NCBI GenBank assembly: GCA_965178125.1
Contig: OZ237749.1
Coordinates: forward strand, 1,136,552-1,200,551
From: Bilabrum cf. latius
Lineage: Eukaryota; Bigyra: Bicosoecida; Bigyra; Bicosoecida
DNA length: 64,000 nucleotides
Direction: 5' to 3'
The translations under genes were made by a program, and so were the position numbers. The notes beneath the pieces are model-generated. The model was given only the letters and a program-made list of their open reading frames with translations. It did not search any database and was not told where the DNA came from. This document shows positions 33,751 through 45,011 of this stretch, in pieces (the stretch's first letter is position 1; each line of letters starts with the position of its first letter).

Positions 33751-34224
33751 ATGTCTGCATCATCATCTTCAGCGTCTCCCGGCGCAGGGGAGATGATAAG
33801 GCTGCCACCCCACGTCTCTAGAGTACTGTTCGTGAAGCATCTCCCCTTCAAGATTACTGCCAAAGAAATGTATGATGTGTTTGGAAAGTACGGAGCTATT
33901 CGCCAAATTAGGCTCGGAGACCCTGTAAATAAGAAAACGCGGGGGACTGCTTTCGTTGTATATCAAGATATCATCGATGCAAAGAGCGCAGTGGACCATC
34001 TTTCGGGCTTTGCAGTTGGGGGTAGGTACCTGCTGGTGATGTACTATTAGCCACATAAGAAGCGCCGGGTAAAAACATTGGAGGAGCAGCGCGCAGAGCT
34101 CGAGGCACTCAAGCGTAAGCACGGTCTTGACGAGGAGATGGACGGGTTGCCGACGAGAGCTGGTCTTGCAGCAAGTCGCGAAACAGAATCAACAATGAGT
34201 CTTGCGTCATCAAGCAAGCTCTAA
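33751..34224 (+). CDS. SF3B6: Splicing factor 3B subunit 6 (p14/SF3b14a)
   Basis: A single-exon gene of 157 aa ending in TAA. One RRM: RNP2 is VLFVKHLP and RNP1 is RGTAFVVY, with [15 protein letters not shown] between them. The TAG at 34048-34050 (YYQPHKKRR) must be read through to reach the conserved C-terminal helix that packs on SF3B1. In the U2 snRNP this protein contacts the branch adenosine. The tail after residue 125 is longer than in animals. Its stop lies 31 bp from the ATG9 stop. Confidence 0.95.
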
Positions 34225-34255
34225 GTATACGTCATTACGAACGGGGTTCCTGTTG

Positions 34256-37200
34256 TCAGCCAGGCATGCCGTCCCTATTGGGCAGCGAGCTGATTCGATC
34301 GTCATCTACGCGGTAAACGTGGGGCCCGCTCGTCTGCCTATCAGGGGCCAACCGCGAACCCTCCCCATCCAGCCTCTGGATGACCAAACCCCTCACAAGC
34401 AGCGTAGGCTTGGATTCCTGTGAGCCACGTTCGCGAGGCAAGTCCGGTAGTTTCCGAACATGCGTGCTGCGCATCGACTCCAGCTCGCGTCTGTGCGCGA
34501 GCCCGACAGAGGCAGCCTGACCCTCTCGGGCAGATGAGAGCGCTGCACGGCGCCGCTCAGCGTGAGACCATGCCACTGAAGCCGCTGCATACATGTGTGC
34601 AGGCCGGCTGCGATGGCATGCAGGGGTATCTGGTCGAAAGGTACGACGATGTGCAGCACCTGCGCTTGGGTCAGTTGATGCTGCAGTGTCCACCGCCCGG
34701 ATTCCAGCCAGCAGGCAGGCTGCTACGCGTGCCTCTGGAGGTGGGTTGTAGTTGTCGTCGGGATGGCTCGTGGAGGCATATCTGTGGCACGACTCTGCCT
34801 CGAGGGCTACCGCACGGACCCACTCAGGGTTGGCCCGTGAGAATGAGAGAAGGGCATGGGCGATGCTGCCGGGGCAGCGCCCTGCAAGGCCATGACCGTG
34901 CAAGTTGGCCTGCATGCGCGTCCCTCGGTACTCGCCCTCCGATTGAAAGAGGCCGTCATAGACAGGCTGGCGATGCCTATGGTTCTAGCCCGCAACCGAA
35001 TGCTCCGCTTGCCGACGCTGGTCCGAGGCCCCACTGCCCGCCGCTTGGCTGCTTGAGGTTGCATTGAGTTCACCTGTTGGTTTCTAGTCCTGTGCACATT
35101 CCCACCCGGCCTCCTGTGCTCCGACTGCAGCTTGCCCCTGCACCAAAGCGCCCCAGAGCTAGGTCTTGCACGCCACGAGCTGTGCGTGCACGACAGGGTC
35201 AGGGTCAAGTTCCAAATCCATGAGGCTATTATCACACACTGCACCAATCCCAGGCAGTACCACTGTCCTTTCCTCCAGCACGCGCGCAATCCTGGGTGCT
35301 TTTCTGGGCAGCACCACAGCCAGCAGCACCGGCAGGAACAGCACTCCACCGATCTCTGAGAGTAACAGCCACAGCCTGTGCTTCAGATGCTCCGAAGAAA
35401 CCTCGTCCCGGACGGAAGCATGCGACGACTTGGACAGCCAATGCTCCGGCACCCTGTGGAAGTATGCCGCCATATTTCGCATGGAACCCACCGGATCCAG
35501 CCAGGCGCTCTCGTGCCCTGGCACCATGCCTCGAGCTGCGGCGACGATCGCTGCCAGGATGGCAGCGTACCAGACAAGGGAGAATCCCCCAGCAGGAATG
35601 AATAGACTGACCGCAAGTCTATTCGACAGTAGGGACGGGAGCACGGCACATGCCAGCAGGGCGCTTGCGATGAATGCCACCGTCCGGGCGACCGCTGCCA
35701 TGCAGGGGCTCTGGAACTGCTACAGGTATCGGTCGGCATGCACAGCAGCTGCGCCAGAGCGCTGCTGCAGCGTGTGTGGCATCTCGTTCACCTCGCGCAT
35801 GCGCCACAGAGACCAAGGAGACCATTTGCGAGGTCCAAAGTAGTCACCGGAAGCTCGTGCCTCGCCAATGTGGTGCAGCATAGAGTACAGCAGCAGGCCC
35901 AGCAGCACCACCGGCAGTGCAAATACCGACACTAATGCTAGCACCAGTAACCTGTACCTCAAGCTAGCGTGGTCCTTGAGAAAATCGCGACGCAGTGCAT
36001 GATCCGCCGATGCGGACGAGACCATTGGAGCGAGAAAGGCCTGCTGCATGACCCACTCCAGCGCACCGCCCACCGGAAAAGAAATACGGATGCGGCACAT
36101 GGACTCATCGTCGCTGATTTCATGTGTATCTAGCTTGTGCGCTGGCTCGGGCCGACCAGGACCCACAGCTGCGGCCGAGCGGTTCGGAGCTGCAGCCACG
36201 CGTGCTTCGGAGCTGACTGCGCCATCTCGCATCTCTATGTATGCGCTGCTACCCTAGTAGCTGCTATTATACGACTACATCCCAGCAGCTACACTGCCCA
36301 ATCCCCCATGCTTAAGGTCAGACACACTCGCAGACGTGGACCATGCCGGGCTCTGCATTGAACCGCCTGCTCCTGCCTCGCTACTCTCGCACCCCGCCCT
36401 ATAGCATGCAGATGCCACGGCTGATTCTATCTCGCTTGTGTCTCGGCCACAAATTCCGCCGCAGCATACAAAAGCACCGATAGCCCCAGCAGCTCTCCAC
36501 AGGTCTGCTGGGAGCTGCATCTCTAGTTCATTCAGCACGCCAGTGTGGGCCAGCATCAGGAAGTAGTTCTCTTGCCGGAGGATGCGGACTGCCACTTCAT
36601 GAGGTGCCAGCAGCAGCTGTTTCAGCTCGTAATGATGGGTTTCATCCACAGCTAGGCTGGGTGTTGGGTGTGCTTCGGGCAGTCTCGAAGAGCTCTCCTC
36701 GCCACGGGGCGCATCGGATGGAGCGGCTGTGGCTGCATCGCCTGACGTTGCTCCGAGGGACGACGAACGGGGCGCGTCCCAATCCTAGAATACCCTCAAT
36801 GATCCACTGTCGTTATCATTGTTTGGGACATCGCCTGCAGAGGTGTACCCCGTGGTCGACCCGTCCGTTGATGTGTCGTTGTCGTACCCGCCTGCCAGAG
36901 CAAGGGCACTGCCGCTCCTTTCTTGCCCCGCGTCTGAACCATACTGCTGCTAAATGCGCCATGGCTCGCCTTGCAGAGGTCTCCAATTCGCACGGATGCG
37001 TAGACGACCGGATGCGACTACCTTTTCAACTTGTTCCACAATGCTGGGCCAGCTGGAGGCCTGCAGCCCGGCCTCATCCAGGCCCAGGCACTTCTCGAAC
37101 AGCAGGGCCACTGGCCTTGCGTGCGCAAGCTGTATTGTAGCCCGTACTCCAGCACCCATTGTGACGATTATCATGCCGATCAGATACGCCAGCGCGACTC

Positions 37201-38137
37201 CTCTCCTGAACCCCTGGGGGTCGTCACGGAGTACACCGGCCCCTCGCATCGCAGGTGCAACCCAATCAGTTTCAAACAGATGCTTCGAGGCATGCGTGCA
37301 TGCAGACGTGTCTCCCTCAGATGGGGCGGATGGTACATACAGGGTGCAGTTTCCTGCCGCCGCCGAGCCCAGCGCAGCACGAGGCCAGGCAAGGTCCGGC
37401 TGCCCGTTGGCCTCCTCGGCGCAAGCAACGATTGCAGGCCAGTTCACAGCCCCCACTAGCAGGAATGGCAATACTGCTGTTGCTAGCAGTGTGATCACCT
37501 GCGATGCTTTCCTCGCAGCCATGGGCCCGAAGCCGCCCTCGTAAAAGAGATAGTACACTCTTCGCCAGAACTCGTCCAGATCATTGCCTGGCTCCAGCCA
37601 TGCTACCTATGATTCAGGAGTCTCGCGTTCATATTGCGCAGAAAAGACGCCTGTCTTGTCTGTACTTCGTGTTTTGCGTATTCTTACCGATCGTTTGCTT
37701 TCTTCTCTGGATCCGAACGTAGATTCCTCCGAATGCTCGATGCGTCTTCCCGTTCTACCAGGTGACCTGCTGGGAGAGCCTTCACCAAAGTTCAATCCCA
37801 TATTATCCCAGCCCGGGTACGAATCTTCAGATTCCGATCTCCCGAAGCCCTGCAGCTGCGGTGAATCGGGAGTTTTAGCCTGTATTCTGCTTGCATCCGT
37901 GTTGTAATGCAGCCGAGCTTCGCTTGCAGCGGCATGTCCCCCAGACACCTTGAGACGCTCGCGCTACCCAAACAAAAGTGCACCCAATGCTGACTGGTGG
38001 CTTGAATGGCCTACAGTTTGATCCTATGGGAACAGACGACTGGATTCATCGGCTAACTAAGCACCCGAGGACGGCCCAGACTACCTAGCCACTTCATTTA
38101 ATTCCACCCCTTGCCGTGGTGACACTATTCTCTGCAT
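34256..38137 (-). CDS. ATG9: Autophagy protein ATG9 (lipid scramblase)
   Basis: A 1293-aa intronless frame ending in TGA, interrupted by 12 TAG codons, the best case in the window for the altered code. Typical blocks: DLDEFWRRVYYLFYEGGF, VAVRILRQENYFLMLAHTGV, FGPRKWSPWSLWRMREVNEM, YLQQFQSPCMAAVARTVAFI (first Gln is TAG) and GAVCDNSLMDLELD. Several hydrophobic segments correspond to the membrane core, and ALLSFSRANPEW matches the family's C-terminal motif. ATG9 vesicles seed the phagophore membrane. The N-terminal 110 residues are low complexity, and ATG 38137 is only 13 bp from a divergent ATG, so the true start could lie further in. Confidence 0.93.
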
Positions 38138-38150
38138 TAATTGAATAAAA

Positions 38151-38776
38151 ATGGTGAATTTGTGGCGAAGTGTACTCATTGGAAGGCGTGAGACTCTAAA
38201 GCAGACGCCAGACATGCAACGCTCGTGGCCTCACATCGTGCTGTGATCTCGACAAGTTGTCAAATACATCATCATCCATAGACTTTTATCGTAGTATTCA
38301 ATAAAGAGAGTAAACAAAGCGATTAAGTTTCTATTTCAGTTAGGAACGGAGCCGGAAAGATTTTAGTCGTTGTGAACCAGAGAAGGTTCGCCGAGGTGAA
38401 GGGCGGTTCGCTCGCCGTGATCGCCATGCTGTGGACGTATATTCAAGGCTCAAAACCATGCATACATACGGCTATACGAATATCAACGTCTGGTGTACAT
38501 GCACAAATCCCCGTCAGACCCCAACCATCACGTCCCAGCATGCACCCGTCTGTGCATGAGGCAACACCTTCACTGGCGACCGCTGTAGCGCAGGGGGTTG
38601 GAAGACAGCACCGCGATCTTGCTCTTGTCCTTGGCGATGTAGTTGCGCTTGGGGGCAGCCCACCTCTCGCCGATGTCGTGGTGGTCGCGCATCGGCTTGG
38701 CGCGCTCGCTCTTGTCCCACGTCACGTCAGGGGACGTGAAGAGATGGCGGCTGGACATGTACCCACACCTGCGTGA
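38151..38776 (+). CDS. Possible small membrane protein (two exons), 3' end unresolved
   Basis: Exon 1 (38151-38187) reads MVNLWRSVLIGR and has a good donor (GTGAGACTC). Acceptor CTATTTCAG opens exon 2 at 38340 in phase: LRNGAGKILVVVNQRRFAEV, then a short hydrophobic stretch LAVIAMLWTY. The N-terminus resembles small mitochondrial inner-membrane subunits. From about 38570 the frame overlaps NDUFA4 on the other strand, so the real end is probably earlier, perhaps after another splice. Treat the coordinates as the maximal frame. Confidence 0.35.
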
Positions 38777-39004
38777 GTTTGTGACGATGTACTTCAGAAT
38801 CTGGCAACAATACTCCAGAGCAGTGTAGCACAGAGTGGTATCGGCACTGCGCTGATGCAGTGATGCGAAGCTAAGAAACCGTAGAAACTTACCAAGCAAC
38901 GGCGACTGCGCAGCTCGCCAGCACAGGGTATGTCTGCAAATAGTGATAAAAAGCGAACGCGCCGAAAAATGGTTGATTTTCGGAAGCGTAGATGGCACAG
39001 CCAT
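38570..39004 (-). CDS. NDUFA4: NDUFA4-like respiratory-chain subunit (COXFA4/B12D family)
   Basis: Exon 3 (38768-38570) and exon 2 (38933-38893) join to ...YPVLASCAVAVAWCGYMSSR and HLFTSPDVTWDKSERAKP. This is one hydrophobic helix followed by the R...(N/S)PDV.W.K pattern of the family, ending in TGA. A 6-nt first exon (39004-38999, Met-Ala) followed by a 65-nt intron gives 81 aa, the normal family length, but its donor (GTGCCA) is weak; a longer in-frame reading through the intron lacks a start. The family sits in cytochrome c oxidase or complex I of the inner mitochondrial membrane. Confidence 0.7.
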   Translation of the reverse strand: MAVPSTLPKINHFSARSLFITICRHTLCWRAAQSPLLGKFLRFLSFASLHQRSADTTLCYTALEYCCQILKYIVTNSRRCGYMSSRHLFTSPDVTWDKSERAKPMRDHHDIGERWAAPKRNYIAKDKSKIAVLSSNPLRYSGRQ

Positions 39005-39090
39005 GCCCAGGGAAGAAGCATCGTCAGCGCAACGGAGCCCAGCTTCACGACTCGGTGCGCCACGCCCTTGCCGATAGAGAAAACGAGGCT

Positions 39091-39484
39091 ATGATTTTAT
39101 CAGCATCGTTGCGAACGCGCCTTGCGTAAGGCACTTGGGGGCCCCCAAATCGGAAGATGCGGCGTTCCAAGACTATGCCTCGACAGCCACCGTGTAGGCC
39201 GAACAGCTTCCAATGTGCTCAGCTTTGGAGGACCTGGTGTGGTCAAATATGTCCCATACATTCCAGCCGATTTAATTGCGTTTACATCGCTTCTACACCC
39301 GAAACTACAGCTGGTGAGCAAGTGCCGTTTGCACAGCCAAAGAGAATCCGACCGCACACCCATAACTCAAGTGCTGCAAGGACAGCATGCAATTCTACAA
39401 CTTACACCGGAATCGCTGAACCAGACGCGGCGGATGTTGTTCGAAACGACGCGGCCAGACATGCTTGCTTCGGCTTTAAGTTGA
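39091..39484 (+). CDS. Small hypothetical protein (98 aa, two exons)
   Basis: Exon 1 (39091-39125) gives MILSASLRTRLA, amphipathic and mitochondrial-presequence-like, with donor GTAAGG. Exon 2 (39223-39484, acceptor TGTGCTCAG) joins in phase and ends in TGA: FGGPGVVKYVPYIPADLIAF, then a Gln/Arg/Leu-rich helix. It lies 86 bp from the NDUFA4 start on the other strand. I recognise no family; support is splice grammar plus position only. Confidence 0.4.
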
Positions 39485-39690
39485 GTTGTGTGGACGACCT
39501 GCGATTTGGGCTCCGCGATTTGCGACCATTCCATTTTTGATAACGTGTGCCTTTGATATACAGATCTGCAAGACGTTTGCAAGTGCAAGTGGCAGTCTTC
39601 GAATAGAGGCAGTAGACACTTTACTTCGGTGCTATATTAATCTGAGCTAGTGCCTATTTCCTTCTGTACGGGGATTGTCTGCACGTCATC

Positions 39691-42600
39691 ATGTACATTT
39701 TCCTTGCGAAGAAAATAGCTATCCCGAAGCAAGCCAGGCTATCTTGTGTGGCATGGAACTCAGACTAGGGATGGATAGCATGCGGCGGGGAGGGGCCATT
39801 ATTAAAAGTGCTGCGGCTAGAGGCGCAGAAAGGTGATGTTCCGATGGCTAGGGGCATCGCTGCGCCTTCCAGCCTCGGTCTATCTCAAACTCTTGAAGGC
39901 CACAAGTGTAAGTACAACATTAGTCCACTGCATCCACGTGTGTTATCCCATGATGTGTTATGAATTGATATAGCCCGGCTGCTGTGTGCAAACGCGCTGT
40001 CCCGGCGGCTACCAACATCCTGGCTCCACTGGCGATCAGGATTGGTACGTTTGCTATGCCCCATGCCTCGCAGCTGGCACCGTGCAAGTTGCGGCGTGGA
40101 ATGCTCTATACAAGAAGCTTACCACAAGCGATTCAACTGGCATGATTATAGTGTGGGTGCATCACCGGGGCAAGTGGTTCGAGGAAATGATAAACAACCG
40201 CAATACTACCGTTGTAGTGGACATGCGATGGAATTCCGAGGGCAAGGAAATCTGCATTGCGTATAGAGATGGCCATGTGATTGTTGGTGGTGTCAAGGGG
40301 AACAGGCTGTGGGGCAAGAATCTTGGCTACGAGCTTAGTAAGGTCGTGTGGTCGCCCGACTGCCGCACGCTAGTGTTTGTCACTGCTGATTCGCAAGTCC
40401 ACACGTACACCCGCGAGGGCATGCGCACTGGAGAGGTTCGCCTGGCTGGAGTGAAGCCCGGGGCAGGCGCTGGTTCCAGTGACCCTGTCGCCGCCCTTGA
40501 TTGGTACGACGGCGCGGAGGGCTACGAGGACCCGAGCGCGCCCTCGCTGGCCATCGCCTTCGAGAGCGGGCGGATGCAGATGATGCGCAGCACGACGGAT
40601 GAAGAACCCATGCTCGTAGAAACCGGTTTGCGGATTCGATAGGTGACTTGGAATTGCGCTGGCACGGTCTTGGCTGTGGCTGGGGTCCCGGCAGGGGCAG
40701 GGGCAGGCGCACCCGGAGCTGCTGCGGGCGGTGCTGCAGCCAGTGACAACACGGGCCCTCCCTCCGTCGTGCAGTTTTATTCGCCCTATGGTCAGCATGT
40801 GCGCACGCTGCGAGTCCCCGGAGAGGTCAAGTCTCTGTCGTGGGAGGGTGGCGGCTTGCGGCTGGCCATGGCGGTGGGGCACCACGTGTACTTCGCCAAC
40901 GTGCGGCCGGACTACAAGTGGGCCGTCTTTGGAGACACGGTGGTGTACGCCTATGCGCGCCCGGACAGGGCCGAGCAGTGCCTCGTGTTCTGGGACACGG
41001 AGAGCGGGCAGCGGCACGAAAAATTCCTCAAGCACCTGCTGGGCGTGCATGCTGCGCCTGACGGAGACCACTGTCTCGTGGTCACTCGTGCTGATGACGG
41101 ATCGGCGGCAGCTTCCATGAAAGGCGGACTCGTCAGCGGACTGGGCGTGGCAGGCTCTGCAGCCGCGGGCCAGTTCCTTCTTGTCCTCTTCGACGCGATC
41201 GGCAGTCCGGTGGAGACACGCTTCCTGCGCTGGCGGCCACAGCACATATCTGTCACCAAGACTCACGTGATCGCCGCCTCGGAGAGTACGGTGTACGTCT
41301 GGCAGTACCGGTCTGGACTGGATGCGAGTGGAGCTGGGGCTGGCTCGGCCTCTGCAGCGGTAGGCCACAGCATGGCGCAGGCCTCTTCGTCCGGAGAAGG
41401 TGGCCCTGGGGCAGGGGCGGGGGCGGCCTCGAGCGGAGCTGGCGGCAGCGCTCTGCGTCTAAGGGGTGTCCGGGAGCGGTACTTCCACATCGACGACGCC
41501 ATGGGCCTCGACGCAGCCGGCAAGGCCTCGGGGGGGCGGGATGCGTCTGCAGCAGCCGCAGGGGGTGGAGGCTTGCGGCCGGCAGGGTATGACACGAAGG
41601 ATCCGGTGAGCTGCGTCACCGCCAGCAGGTAGTGCATGCTAGTGGGTCGGGCATCAGGCGCGGTGTCAAGGTACACCCTGCCGCACCTGGTGCAGGATGC
41701 AGAGTACAGGCTGCGCAAGCCAGCAGCCAGGCTGGCTCTCAACTGCGACAGTACAGTGTTCAGTGTGGTGGACGACTCGGGCTTCCTGTCTTTCTTCGAC
41801 ACGAGGAGGCACCGGGTGGACCCGTCCACCGGACAGTCCGTGGAAGGCGAGCAGCTCCCCGAGGAGCGCAAGGATGCGTGGGCCATGCGGTGGGCCGAGG
41901 ACTCCCCGGAGCTGTTCGCGTCGATGGAGAAAACCAAGATGATTGTGTACAGGGACTGCAAGCCAGGTGACCCGGTGCTGTCCAGCGGCTACCTGGGGCG
42001 GTTCAGGGATCTCCGGGTGCAGGTGGCCATGCTGGACGACGTGATGGTGGAGCCGGACCTGGCCAAGGTGAGTGACTGCGTGCTCTTCCACGAGACCAAG
42101 TCGCTCGAGGAGGCGTAGGTGCTCATCGAGTCAGCGTCGCCGCAGAAAGCCGTGCAGTACATCCAGGAACATTCGCACCCCAGGCTGTGGCGGCTGCTGG
42201 CCGAGGGCGCCCTGGAGCGGCTCGATTTCGCGACTGCAGAGCAGGCCTTTGTGGGCGGGCAAGACTATGCCGGGATCTAGCTCGTGAAGCGGTTGCGGCG
42301 GCTAGGTCATAACGCCAAGCAGAAGGCCGAGGTGCACGTGCACTTTGGCAGGTTTCAGGACGCAGAGGACGCCTACCGCGGGATGGACAGGCTGGATCTC
42401 GCGATCGAGATGCGGGCCAGGGTGGGTGACTGGGCTCGAGCACTGCAGCTCGCATCGGAGGGAGAAGCAGACGGGGTGGATCGGATTGTGGCTGAGTGCA
42501 GGCGCCGCATAGGGGACCAGCTGATGGACCAGCAGCAGTGGACCAGGGCCGCGGAGGAGCTGGCCAAGACGGATGACAAAGCTGCGCTCATCAAGTGCTA

Positions 42601-44128
42601 CCGCGCCATGGACGACTTTGACGCGCTGGCCGGCCTCGTGGAGGAACTCCCGGATGAGTCGCCGCTGCTGGTGGAGCTCGGGAGGGCGCTGCAGTCCGCG
42701 GGTGTGGCCCAGCCAGCCGTGGAGGCTCTGCTCAAGGCGGGCTAGCCGCAGGCAGCCGTGGACTGCTGCGTGCTGCTCAACGAATGGGACAAGGCCATCG
42801 AGCTGGCGCAGACGCATGACTTCCCGCAGGTGGAGTCTTTGCTCAACAAGTACGCCGCCCGGCTCCTGGCCAAGGGTCAGGTGATCGCCGCCATCGAGCT
42901 GTACCGCAAGGCTGGCAGACATGCAGAGGCTGCCCACTTGCTAGCCCAGCTCGCGGAGAGTTCCTTGGCTGCTCGCAAGTCCCCGCTCCGTGCGAAGAAG
43001 TTGTTCGTGCTGGCCGCACTGGAGGTGGAGAGCTTCCGGCAGCAGGCGGCGGACAAGGCCGTCGAGGATGCTACTGCTAAGGGCGGGGGCGCGGTCACTG
43101 CGGCAACCGCCACTGCCGCCATGACGGCCACCATGATGGACACCATGCTGCGGACTAATGCCACGCTCTCGGCGTCCACTGTCGGGGGCGAGCGAGCAGC
43201 GAAGCGGGCCGCGCGCACGCTGGACAACGCCTGGCACGGAGCCGAGGCTCTGCACTTCTGGATGCTTGGGCAGCGGTAGCTGTACGCGCGAGAGTTTGAT
43301 GCGGCGATGGCGACTGCGGCAAGGCTTGCGGCACTGTACGAGGACGTGCTCCCTGCGAGGGACGTGCACAGCCTGCTGGCCCTCGCTGCCTTCAGAGCCG
43401 GTTTCTTCGGTCTTGCCTCCAGAGCATTCATCCGACTTGAAGCCGTGGCGGCCGGGGAGGACGAAGCCGCGGACGATGCGGGGGCTGGGGGGGGTGCGAA
43501 GGCAATTGGCGGTGCGGCTCACGTGAGCGGCGGCACCGGGGCGGGAGTGAGCCTGGCCACAGCCGCCACTACCATCATGGGGGGCGCGGAGACCGCCTCT
43601 GATCTGGCCGCCGCTCTGGGTGCCATCCCGCTGCCGAGGCCTGCGACTGCGGGGCTCGGGATGGCCGCGGGGCAGCTGCCCACCGAGGCTGCTCAGGCCA
43701 TGGAGGCCGGTGGGTTCGGCGCAGGGGCGGCGGGCAAGGGCGGCGTCGGCTCTGCTGCTTCTCTTGCCCTCCAAGCGGAGCAAGCCAGGAGACAGAAACA
43801 AAGGGCCCGCGAGGAGTACGAGCAGCTGGCATTCCAGCTGTTCATGAGACACCCCCCTCGCGACCCGCAGACCCGCATGCACCCTTGCCCGCACTGCAAG
43901 GAGGGGGTGCAGGGCTGGCAACCCAACTGCTCCTCGTGCGGGGCGCTCTTCTCGCCCAGCGTGGCATCTGGGCTGCCAATTAGGGGTTAGCCTTACTATC
44001 GGTGTGGGAGGTGTAAGCACAAGTGTCTGCTGCATGAAGTGGCTGGACTTGGGCTCAAGTCTTGCCCGCTCTGCCACGAGCCAATCGACACCGAGCAGGT
44101 CGAGCGAAGGTAGAGCCAGGGAACCTGA
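39691..44128 (+). CDS. IFT121: Intraflagellar transport protein IFT121 / WDR35
   Basis: Exon 1 (39691-39907) and exon 2 (40074-44128) give 1423 aa ending in TGA. The N-terminal WD40 repeats include [31 protein letters not shown] and [17 protein letters not shown]-like solenoid follows ([20 protein letters not shown]), and the C-terminus has a double zinc-binding CxxC region ([15 protein letters not shown] ... [10 protein letters not shown]). Nine TAG codons are read as Gln; at DQGW (39766), GQPQAAVD (42743) and GQRQLY (43277) I recall Gln in the animal protein too. It belongs to the IFT-A complex for retrograde transport in cilia. Gly/Ala-rich insertions lengthen the linkers. Confidence 0.97.
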
Positions 44129-44229
44129 ATCCGCACAATACATATGGTGGCATCACCGTTCTGAGAAATTTCGTAAGCACTTGCTGGTGTGGCGTAACGC
44201 ATGGTCAATGCCAAGCACAGGCTGTCCAA

Positions 44230-44704
44230 TCACTTCCCTCGAGCAGCGGCCGCAGCCTTCCCAGCTCGAGCCTTCTACATCTCGACAACTCTCTCCCCGA
44301 TCTTATCCTTCTCGGACTTCTTAGCTTCGATACTGTCCTGCATCTGCTTGATTTGCCTTTCAATTAGGTCAAGACGTCTGCTGACATCCGATTTCCCTTC
44401 TTCAACGGGCTGCCGAACAAGCAGCGGGCCGGACAGCTTGAATATGGACTCTCCCTCCGCCAACGCCTCAAACTCCTCCTTGACCATAGTGTTCTCATTT
44501 CTTCGTGCGTCGAGGTCAGTCATTTGCGAAATGCATTGCTAGATGTCTGCGATGTCACAGATGAACGTGAAATTACTTGTTACTATACTTGAAGCCCTGA
44601 GCTAACACGAATAGAACCAAGCCTAGATCCGTCTCACCAGCTTCAACCTTCCTATAGCTATTGATTACTTTCGCGAACTCTTCGTCTACGCCTCCTGCCA
44701 TCAT
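44230..44704 (-). CDS. PFDN6: Prefoldin subunit 6
   Basis: Exons 44704-44638 and 44546-44230 (91-nt intron) give 127 aa ending in TGA. The protein is a two-helix coiled coil with the family core NTMVKEEFEALAEGESIFKL, GPLLVRQPVEEGKSDVSRR and LIERQIKQMQDS. Two TAG codons are read as Gln: one in DIQQCISQM, the other extends the C-terminus (VVEMQKARAGK). Prefoldin hands nascent actin and tubulin to the chaperonin CCT. ATG 44701 is an alternative start. Confidence 0.95.
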
Positions 44705-45011
44705 GCTAGGATTGCAATCCTGTCTGCTGCCGCTGCTGCCTACATTTGAACTCCGAACGAGTGTGAATATACACACTACAAACCACAAACAAGACGTGGG
44801 CGCGATCCACGGCAGCCGCTTTTACGCACGATTGGCTCAGATTACAGGCGTATCGGACATCTTAGCCGGGTCTTATCGGTTCAAATTATAAAGATTATTC
44901 TACAGCCCCATCACTGATCGGCTAAAGTCAGTAGTATCCGAGTGTTGGACTGCTGTTGCCAGCTGGATCCACATCTTTCGCCAACGCAGTAGTATTGGCC
45001 AGCGATAAGAC
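44705..45011. promoter_or_regulatory. Divergent promoter region (PFDN6 / RPN2)
   Basis: This 307 bp, relatively AT-rich, lies between two outward-facing starts. No motif stands out. Confidence 0.4.

Noticed and set aside
39314-39336. A GTGAGC...CACAG intron in the 98-aa hypothetical gene
   Set aside because: It would be 23 nt long, far below every other intron here.
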